From: Sympetrum striolatum
Taxonomy: Eukaryota > Arthropoda > Insecta > Odonata > Libellulidae
DNA: 64,000 nucleotides
Assembly (NCBI GenBank): GCA_947579665.1
Contig: OX388352.1
Location: forward strand, 71,586,113 to 71,650,112
Direction of reading: 5' to 3'
Made by a program: the position numbers and the translations under genes. The notes under the pieces were generated by a model. It worked only from the letters and a program-made list of their open reading frames with translations. It was not told the origin of the DNA and ran no database searches. Positions 55,265 to 64,000 of the stretch are shown one piece after another; within the stretch, counting starts at the first letter, position 1; the number at the start of each line of letters is the position of its first letter.

Positions 55265-56721
55265 GAACTCATACACTCTCCCATAATGAACTTCGTCAAA
55301 ACTGTGTGACCAAACAATATACCAAAGTTACCTCATCTCAACAGCTTTCTATTTATTATCAAAATACTCGGGGATTACGTACCAAGTTGAGTGAAGTCAT
55401 GCAAGGAACCATAATTTCTTCTTTTGATGTGTTTGCATTTACAGAAACTGGTTTAAATGATGATATATCCAACAATGAACTCTTTTCACTTAGATATGCT
55501 GTGTATAGATTAGATCGATCATCAGCTACCAGTCCCAAGACTAGGCTTGGTGGGGTACTAATTGCCGTAAATTCTGAGCTCCTAAGCAAACAAATAACTT
55601 CCCAGCATAGTGACATAGAGCAAATGTTTGTATCTATAAACACTGGTACCAGCAGCATTCTTGTTGGTGTAATATATATTCCACCAAATTCCAGTACCAT
55701 ATTATATGAAAAGCACTGTGAATCAGTGGATATTTTAATTTCAAATAATCATTTTTCACATGTTATCCTACTTGGTGATTACAATCTTCCAGATATTGAT
55801 TGGCAAAAAGACAAGGAAACAATCCTTAGTAGCGCTTGTTCTCCACACTCAAGAATAATTTTAGATTCCTTAATTTCCTTCCATGATCTCTGCCAAGTAA
55901 ATAGTATTTTAAATATTTATAATAGAAAATTAGACTTAGCTTTTTCAAACTGTATTAAAGTAACATCAACTGAGGACATGAATCCTATCACTAAAATTGA
56001 TAAACATCACCCTGCAATCAATTATGTATTTCATCTTAATAGTAACATTCAATATTTGGATTACGAGACAATTGAATATAACTTTAAAATGTGCAATAAT
56101 GGTGCTGTATGTGATCATATTTTAAGTATAAATTGGCCTAAATATCTTAGTGTTTCTAATGTTAATGAAGCTTTTGAATCTTTTTATAATGTATTATATT
56201 TTGCTATTGAATTATACACTCTAGTTTATGTTAAAAGGAAAATTTATCCTAGATGGTTTACAAAAGAACTTCAAAATCTTGTAAAAGAAAAGAAAATACT
56301 GCATTTACAGTTTAAACGTTCTGGATCTATAGATGACTACCTAAAATTCTCAAAAATTCGAGCTAATTGCAAATTTTTAACAAAATTAAACTATGAGTCA
56401 TATACCAATCAAATCCAAATATGCATAACTGAAAACGTAAAACATTTCTGGTCTTTTGTAAACGATAAAAGAAAACTTGATAAACTTCCCCGAGAAATGT
56501 ATTTTGAAGATATGGTCGCAACTGATTGTGATAATATTGCTGAGCTTTTCTTAAAATATTTTACTAAGGTATATAATCACTCAACGATAGCCACTCTTTA
56601 CTTTACTTTTGTGCATAATTACACAAATTGTGTAATTATGCTATATGGCATTCATATCATATCAAAACATAATGTAGAACGAATGGCTTATGTAAATAAC
56701 TATGATGTAATAATTACTTAG
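55265..56721 (+). CDS. LINE ORF2, endonuclease only, unit 3
   Basis: Translates identically to the unit 2 copy, with the same loss of the reverse transcriptase. Confidence 0.88.
56613..56641. repeat. Perfect 14-bp-arm palindrome, unit 3
   Basis: Copy of the unit 2 palindrome. Confidence 0.9.
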
Positions 56722-57429
56722 TACATACATTCATTGTGTTGATATGAAACGATTTTTACTTAATTCACTTGTTTGTAAAATCTTATCCAAGTCTTGAAAT
56801 GTTATTGAAGATGTTTTTTTCATTGTGAAATTGGGCTTCTGCCCTCTTTTCACTTTTAAAATGTATAAATAAACTGTTTATTATAATTATGATAAAAATA
56901 ACCAAAATGTAATGTGATACTATGGTGGTGTCTCGATTTACCTTATACTAGAATATATAGAGTAAGTTAATATTTTATATAATACGAATTCTTGCAAATG
57001 CATGTATTTAAAAAAAAATTGTTAATTAGTATTAACTATATTTTTGTATCTTTGAAATTGGGTACTTGCTCGTAAATAAATAAATAAATCAGTCGTTCGA
57101 CGAAATTTTGGTTCGAACCGTGGACAAATAAAAAGTAGCATGTTCTCTGCGCGAGGTCGACTTTTAATTGTGTGCAAAATTTCAAAGTTTTACGACTCTA
57201 GGTTCTCGAGTCTTTAGCAAACATACACACATACCCATACTATATTTTATATAATAGATAATAGGGAAAGTAAGATACAAGGCTATTATTCTCTCCCTCG
57301 AATATGAATAACATCTAAACTTTTAGCTCCTTTTGATCGTGAGCATCGTGAGGTACAGATTGAATCTCAGCGGGAGGTAAAATAATTCAAAATAAAATCT
57401 AAATTATCATCCACTTTCAAAATAATTAA

Positions 57430-57853
57430 CCACTGGATGTTTTTAAAAATCGCATTTTTAATAATTTTCCTAACCAAAGGCAATGGTTTAAATTTAAATG
57501 TCATAAAATAATAACAGTAATACAGTTGAAAACGACTTTAGCAGTGCTCATGTGTCAAAATACAATCCATTTTCATTGTAATCGAATTTCGTTTATAGAA
57601 ACAAACAGCAATATTTACAAATCGTATTATAAATAATATTGCTCTCCAAGGTCAATGGCTTTAAACAAAATGTCCTAATATAATATCAAGTTAAGAGCCG
57701 AAATCGACTTCAGCAGTGCTGAGATATCAAAATAAAATCTATTTTCATTATAAACCAAATTTATTTTTAAAAACAAAAAGCGGAATCCAAAAACCCTTTT
57801 TTAAATAATTTCTCTTTCCAGAAGCAATGGTTTAAATTAAAACGTGTGGGTAT
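57430..57853. repeat. Degenerate ~170-bp tandem repeat, unit 3
   Basis: Near-identical to the unit 2 copy apart from one-base indels in A runs. Confidence 0.7.
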
Positions 57854-58469
57854 AAAATTGAGTGATGACAATTTGACTTCATTTATTTTACACATTTATT
57901 TTACGAACTATTACGCCCAAATTAAAATTTGGTAGCTTATTGTCGTATTTCTTAATAAAACTGCACAATTGCTAAGTAACTTCGTTCGGATTTCCACCAG
58001 AAAGACTTTCTTTAGCATGAGCCGTCAGTTGATTAGATGTTATTTATATATCAGCTAAGGCATCATGTTATTCAAGGTTCTCATTTTTCATAACGTTGCA
58101 ATTCAATAAAAAGTTTCGAACGGGAATGTGAAAATGTTCGCACTTAGCGTAAATTGCATTAGATATCTAATCCTGCCGTTTTAGTGACTCAGATTAATTT
58201 ACAGTCCGGTAGTCATTACTAAATATGGTATTTACATACATCGTTTCACAATGCAAGCTGTCAGGTACTACTTGATGTTATAAATTTTACCAATTTAAAC
58301 AATCTAATTCTTACAAACATTCCAAACTGCTATTCAACCAAACATTATGATACTTCTACCTTATTGGTGTAGATCATCATCATCCTCCCTTAGAATGTGA
58401 TATTCCTTTAAGTGCTTTTAATGATGTCATTAATTTTAACTCTTGGTCATACAATTAAAATTTGGTAAA

Positions 58470-58984
58470 TTATGAAGGTATGCTAAATTATTTATTGGGT
58501 GTCAATTGGAATTGTTTACTTAGCATGGATCTTGACTCAGCAGTAAATCAACTCTATGAAATTTTGTCCTAAGCCATTGATACTTTTGTTCCTAAATGCA
58601 AACACAAAAGCAGACGTTTTCCACGCTGGTATACAGAAGAACTCAAAGATTTAATTTTCACAAAAAATGGGCTCATTTTGTTTATAAGATAACGAAATCA
58701 ACCACCGATTACAACAAATTCTCCAAACTTAGATCCATGTAAATATGTGTAAATATAGTTATAATAATAACATTACTCAAATGGAAGCTGCTATCTCTTC
58801 CAACCGTAAGTTATTTTGGAACCATATTAATTTATCAAGGAAGTACAATAATATTCCTAACCACATCGAGCTGGGAGACTTAGTAGCCAATGATGGTCAA
58901 TCAATTGTTAATCTTTTTGCAGATTACTTTGCCAAGGAATTTGAACCATCTGAGGAGGTTATTTCTCTTTGTATTTCAAAGTGA
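58470..58984 (+). pseudogene. LINE ORF2 linker fragment, unit 3
   Basis: Matches the unit 2 copy. Confidence 0.7.
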
Positions 58985-59761
58985 TCATAATGAAGACTGT
59001 TCATCCTCACTTAACTTCTCGATTGCAGTTAAAATTTTGTTAAATAATGCGGATGAAAGTGCTGAATATGAAAGCATTGATTCTAATTCGTTGATCGTAG
59101 ACCACAAGGTTAACATGGAAGAAATCAGTGAAAGTGATGACAGTGAGCCTATAGTGGAAGAGGTGCTTGTGCTATCGTATGGCCGATGCATTGCATCAAA
59201 TTGGACTGTTAAAAAAATTTTGCATTTCAAAAGGCAACATGGAGGCATTAAGTCCAATTAAATATTGAAAAAGAATTTGTTAGGAAAAGAAATAAGCAAA
59301 CCAAAATCAATGATTTCTTTATGCCTAAGTGAGCTATGTATTTGTATGTATACATATTAAAATGTGTAAATGCTTCGAGAATTTTAAATATACATATGCA
59401 AGTAAATGCATTATGCTATTTTTTCTAATTTTTTATTAGTTATTCAGAAGTGATAATTGAAGTAAAAGGATTTCTTTCTGCTGCCATAAATTCATACAGT
59501 ATAATATTTGCATGGTAAAATAGAGCTTAACATTAAGGTTTTCTTTGGGTCACCTCCAACTTTGGACACATTTTCTAGGACCGTTAGTGTCAGTAAGTGA
59601 GAGGTTTCACTGTATTTGTTTTAAAATAAAAATGCACCAATATACTGTTACTTTTTTAATTGTGTTAATATTCCCTCATATCTTTGACAAAAATACCACT
59701 CCCACTAGCGGTAATTTGTTCATTCCCCCAAGGTGGTCGTTATAGGGAGGTTCCACTGTAC
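58985..59761 (+). mobile_element. pogo/Tigger-like transposon 3' end, unit 3
   Basis: Copy of the unit 2 fragment. Confidence 0.68.
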
Positions 59762-60293
59762 TACCATTTGGCCAAGCAATGTAAAGATTGAACAACTTCT
59801 GCAACTATGAATACTAAAATACTTGGAGTTCATTTTGAATGACATATGTAAAAATAAAAAAATAACCTAATGACAATAGTGAATCTTCTATCCAAGAATA
59901 GTGTCTACCAAGTTGTGGCTTTAAAAAGGCAAAGACTCATCTTTGAGCATGAAAACTTCCAAGGAATCAAATGATATTAGGAAATTAGATATGAATACAT
60001 AGATTAGATTAATTATGTTGTATTTTTTCCAAGTTTCTCTCAAAGCCTCTGTAACTAAATGAACTTGTTTGAAATGAATAAATGATATGTTTCTTTAAAA
60101 AATCTGTCTCTTCAAGGCAGACATGCTCTTCTGGTGCTCCAATATTGAAGGGCCGGTGGTTTTCTCCTACATTTTGTTATATTAGTTAATACAAAAAGTT
60201 AATGGCAGATTGTGGTGTGTGTAAACAGAATATATGAAAGTGGAAACTGAGAATCTGTAGTGATTGGAAAACACAGTGTCATGCAAACTGTTT

Positions 60294-60555
60294 CATTATG
60301 TCCAAAGAGGATGTTAAGTTCATCACTGCCTAAAATTTGTGCTGTTGCTCCTGTTCGGAGGGTGGAAACTAAATTATGTGCCATTGAATAGGAAAGGAAT
60401 AGATCACTGAGTATTTCAGCATAATCCATACAAAGTAGTACTAAAAAAGAGTTGATTGCAAAAAGACAAGAGAACAGGGCTCTTGACATGACATTGAATT
60501 CCAAGATATACATCCTGCATTAAGGAGAAAGGTTATTAATACCTATGAATTAAAT
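60294..60555 (+). pseudogene. LINE ORF1 remnant with deletion, unit 3
   Basis: Same deletion junction as unit 2. Confidence 0.5.
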
Positions 60556-60773
60556 ATTGTAAAATTTTAATGAGAAAAGAAAAGTTCATGATTCTGTTAT
60601 AATTCTCGAATCTCTATTATTATTATTTTATTTTGCCAAAGATCACATTACAGTGCCAAAACAGGCCAAGTAAATGATATAGGACACGTCAAAGAGAAAA
60701 ATACAAAAAACATTAATTCGGTGCATAAAAATTAATAAAGCAGATACAAATAAATAATAAAGCTTCTACAAAA

Positions 60774-61684
60774 TCATACATAATGCAGTATCAATCAGTA
60801 AGATATTCCTTAATGGAGTAAGAAGCTTTACTTAATAAATAACGTTTCAGTTTACTCTGCAAAGAGTGGTAGTTGACTTCTAATTTAATGTGAAGGGGAA
60901 ACTTATTAAATAATTTTATCCCCATTACCTTTGGGCATTTTGAAGTTTTCCTATAATTTACATAATGTAGATGTAGGTTATTCTGTTGTCTGCTATTATG
61001 ACCATGTATATCACTGTTTTTAGAGAATTTAAAAAGATTCTTTTTTACATGGCAGACTAAAGTGTAAATATATACACAGGGCACCGTTAGAATTTGTAAT
61101 GAAACAGAAATGGGACAGCAGTGCGACTTATATGGTTAACCATCAATAATGCTAAATGCTCTTTTTTGAATTACAAATATCTTTTGAGACTGGGGTTAAC
61201 TTCCCCATAAGTATATACTATAAGTTAATCTTGAGTAAAATTCGGCAGAGTAGATCATCATTAACACATCAGGACTGACAGAATTTCGAGGGAATCTAAA
61301 AACATAGCATGTAGAACTGAGTTTCTTAGAAAGGGAGTTAACTTCAGGTTTCCAGTTCAAATTGGAGTCAATACATATACCTAAGAATGAAGTAGAGCCT
61401 ACTTCAGGTATAGATTTATTATTAATTCTACAAGGAAGGCTATCCTGTTGACAGTTAGATAAGAATAAAATCATCTGAGACTTGTCAGCATTTAACATTA
61501 TAGAATTGTTTTGACACCAGATTTCTATATTTTGTAATAGAAACTTACTTTTGTGTAATAGATCAAATTGAGAAGGAGCCTGCAGCAGACAATCAAAATG
61601 TGCTTTAAATCCCTTATTTATGCAGAATGTATATGATAATACTTTTAATTCAATTGAGAATATTACCACAATTCACCAAAATAA
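60774..61684 (-). pseudogene. LINE reverse-transcriptase 3' half, antisense, unit 3
   Basis: As unit 2, with a unit-1-like patch at its upstream end (61,621 onward). Confidence 0.8.
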
Positions 61685-61811
61685 TGTTGACCACAATTAA
61701 ATTTTTATACTTTTCTGTCCCATTTAAATAACATTAATCTATGTCCCACTATCATAATCTTATCTGAAATTTTGATAACTGAAATCAATTTTTATAACAT
61801 TCCAGGATACA

Positions 61812-63125
61812 AAATCTCTTGCCAAATATTATGATTTCATTTGTGTAAAAGGTGTTCTTTCATTAGCAAATGATCATCTAGTGTGTTGCCTTATTCCAAT
61901 TGATATACTTACTGCTGATTGTTTAATGTTAAGTGTGGAAACTAAATTAGTTAATTTCAGTATATAAAGTGTGCATAGAACCTAAAATGTTCTCATAAAT
62001 AAATGATACTGAGCCTCTAATTAGAAAATCCATTGGCAATCTTGTGATCACTGGCAGTTTAAATGTAAATATATTGATCTCAAATAATGTTTCTGATCAT
62101 TATCTAAATTACTTATCATCTTATGGTAAACAAAGTTTATTAGATCTACCTACAAGAGTGGCTGCAAATTCATCTATTTGCTTAGATAATGTTTTTGTCA
62201 GATCTTGTAGTACAAATTATCATTTGTCATGTGGTACAGGATCGAAAAAAATGTATCTTTCATTTTCTTTTGTCCCACTGTTGATCATGGCTGTGAAATG
62301 AAAGCTACCGAGGTATTAGTGAATAATTGCACTTATGTTGGTCACTCCTTAGGGAATGCCAAGAAAAGTGGTACTCATAGTGTCATTGTGCTTCACCTGC
62401 GTGGACAAGTTCCGCTTATAGCATTCTGGCTCAGTGAGGAAAGCAATGGCAAACTACCTCACTCCTCATCTTGCCTAGTGAACCTCATTCCTCTCTTCAA
62501 GCTTATGCCAGAGGGGATGAAGTGCCAACCGGCCTTTGGGCTGAATACCTTACAGATGATACATACTAATTGGAATTCAACATTCATGTTCTACATTTAG
62601 ATACAACTGATCACTAAATGGTTCAATTGTCAATCCAATGACTGGAAAGGAACTTACTCTATTGAAGACAAAAGCTGACCAGTGCTCGCTAACTCTAAAA
62701 TTCAATTTTAATTCTTTTAAGGAATTGGTAGTCAAAATTGATTGGACACCTGATTTAAGTGAAAAATGTGACAAAAGCCTTTGATTCAATAATTGATTTT
62801 TTAAAGAATTGTAGTGAAAAATCTAAGTACAGTACAACAAACAATATAAAAAAGTAAAGTTTAGGCCATGGGTAACTGATGCATTAATCCCTGAGATTGA
62901 AAGGAAAAATTTGTGTAGGAAGGTTCAAAGTAAGCTATCAGTGAGAGTTTAAGATGTGCCTATGTGAAATGCAGAAATAGTCTAAAAACTCAACTAAAGC
63001 ATGTATTAAATATTTTGTATTTGAAAGATTTAGAAAAACTTGCTGCATAAAACTGCTATGGTCCTTCTTTAAAGAACTAACCGGTATACGTCTCATTGGT
63101 AAGGGCAGGCAAGTTTTGAATTAAA
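61812..63125 (+). pseudogene. LINE endonuclease fragment, unit 3
   Basis: Near-identical to the unit 1 and 2 copies, nested insertion at 62,288-62,606. Confidence 0.75.
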
Positions 63126-63142
63126 TTTCAATGGGCAGGTAA

Positions 63143-63830
63143 TTGAAGAACCTAAATATTTTGCCAAAAGAAGGGGCATTCGAAGATGTAGTAAAGTTAG
63201 TGAAGAATCATCTCGAGCCAACACCTTCTGTAATTTGTGAACGATACAAATTTTATACCAGAAACCAGCTTCAAGAAGAAACGATAGCACAGTACATATC
63301 TCAGTTGAAATCTTTGGCTCAACACTGTGAGTTCAAAGACAATCTGCAAGAAGCTCTTCCTGACGGACTTCTGCGTGGTCTGAGGAATGAAGCCATAAGA
63401 AAAAAATTATTTGGAGAATGCACATAAACTTTCAACAAGTGTCAAGAAATTGCGTTAACGATGGAAACAGCAGCAGCCGACGCTGCAATGGTAGGCAGTG
63501 GATTTAGTGGAAGTCCAAGTAATGTGCATCAAGTAAATTTACAGCCTGGGAACTTTACATGTTATTGTTGTGGCAAACAAGGACACATCAAGCCGCAGTG
63601 TACTCTCAAGAATAATACTTGCAAACAATGTGGAGTGCAAGGACATGTGCCAAAAATGTGTAGGCAGAGCCCTGGTCATTCAACCAAACAGCATACAGAA
63701 CCCAAGGGACAGCAGAAGAATCCAAATTCTTACAAGACACCCTCGGGGAAGAAGAAAAATCGCAAAAGAGTGTACAAATAGGTACTTGGAAGCTCAGAAG
63801 ACACTGAGTCCGAGCTTCAATTAGTGACAG
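63143..63830 (+). pseudogene. gag: Ty3/gypsy gag with extra nonsense change, unit 3
   Basis: As units 1 and 2, but a C-to-T change makes a TAG at 63,779-63,781 where the others have CAG, and R-to-C in the capsid end (GECT). Confidence 0.88.
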
Positions 63831-63965
63831 AAGGCGTCAAAGGTGGGCTGAATTTTTGTCTCAATATGATTATGATATCCAGTACCGTAAGACCAATAAG
63901 AATTGTAATGCTGATTGTTTATCCAGATTACCTGTACCTAGCCTAGTTATAATGCTACCTGATGA
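63831..63965 (+). pseudogene. pol: Ty3/gypsy RNase H end, unit 3
   Basis: Same junction as units 1 and 2, near the window end. Confidence 0.83.
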
Positions 63966-63986
63966 TGTTTTACAAGTTAATTTTTA

Positions 63987-64000
63987 TTGCTACATAGTGC
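63987..64000 (+). CDS. int: Ty3/gypsy integrase, start only, unit 3
   Basis: Only the first few codons lie in the window; identical to the other units so far. Confidence 0.6.

Larger units (their letters stand above)
54351..57088 (+). mobile_element. 2.74-kb PHD-type LINE lacking reverse transcriptase, unit 3
   Basis: Copied as part of the unit duplication; identical in its encoded proteins to the unit 2 copy. Confidence 0.9.
53775..64000 (+). repeat. Composite tandem unit 3 (cut by window end)
   Basis: Near-identical to unit 2. The window ends inside its Ty3/gypsy integrase, so the array continues to the right for an unknown number of units. Confidence 0.95.

Noticed and set aside
31802..64000. 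CRISPR array or bacterial operon
   Set aside because: Repeat units are 12 kb composites of eukaryotic transposons; no short spaced repeats and no bacterial gene layout.

Overview
This is an AT-rich, intron-rich, transposon-loaded piece of animal nuclear DNA. It is most likely from an arthropod and probably an insect: the only host gene is a Ret receptor tyrosine kinase, and the repeats are tRNA-derived SINEs, PHD-type LINEs, a Ty3/gypsy element, and pogo-like and piggyBac-like DNA transposons. I cannot name the species.

Layout. (1) About 1-13.7 kb holds no host gene I can support. It has a probable piggyBac-like remnant (about 2.3-3.2 kb), a repeat family with a TG microsatellite (7.15-7.7 kb), a SINE (about 9.94-10.12 kb), a minus-strand LINE reverse-transcriptase fragment (11.14-11.59 kb) and a pogo-like element with terminal inverted repeats (11.717-12.907 kb). 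(2) 13,716-30,713 (+) holds 15 exons of Ret. Every splice junction I propose has consensus GT/AG and matching phase, giving 1,162 codons that run from about cadherin-like domain 2 through the cysteine-rich domain, membrane segment, kinase and C-tail. The signal peptide and first cadherin-like domain were not found. Its introns hold a pogo/psq transposon with a nested tRNA-derived repeat, another inverted-repeat element, three SINE-like insertions, a 65-bp-arm foldback and short tandem repeats. (3) From 31,802 to the window end, starting 1.1 kb after the Ret stop, lies a tandem array of a composite transposon unit: unit 1 31,802-41,492, unit 2 41,493-53,774, unit 3 from 53,775 past the edge. 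Units 2 and 3 are 12.28 kb.

Each unit is a pile of elements: LINE fragments on both strands, a pogo-like transposase tail, a roughly 170-bp degenerate satellite, and a Ty3/gypsy element whose gag is joined directly to the end of RNase H, followed by an integrase with DD35E. Units 2 and 3 also carry a 2.74-kb LINE. It has an intact PHD-type ORF1 and an endonuclease-only ORF2, and an A AAA AAC heptamer sits directly before the ORF1 stop, in the right frame for a -1 shift into ORF2.

The history can be read from the copies. Unit 1 has the empty LINE site and keeps 331 bp that units 2 and 3 lack. The 32.2-37.05 kb part of unit 1 differs from the others by a few percent, but the part after about 37.3 kb is nearly identical in all units. 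That sharp switch, with mosaic variants around it, points to unequal exchange or gene conversion within the array, unless it is an assembly artefact. The most interesting items are the array and its mosaic boundary, the candidate frameshift signal, the parallel loss of reverse transcriptase from two retroelements, and two possible sources of Ret isoforms (tandem in-frame splice donors, and a SINE-derived stop just after a splice donor).
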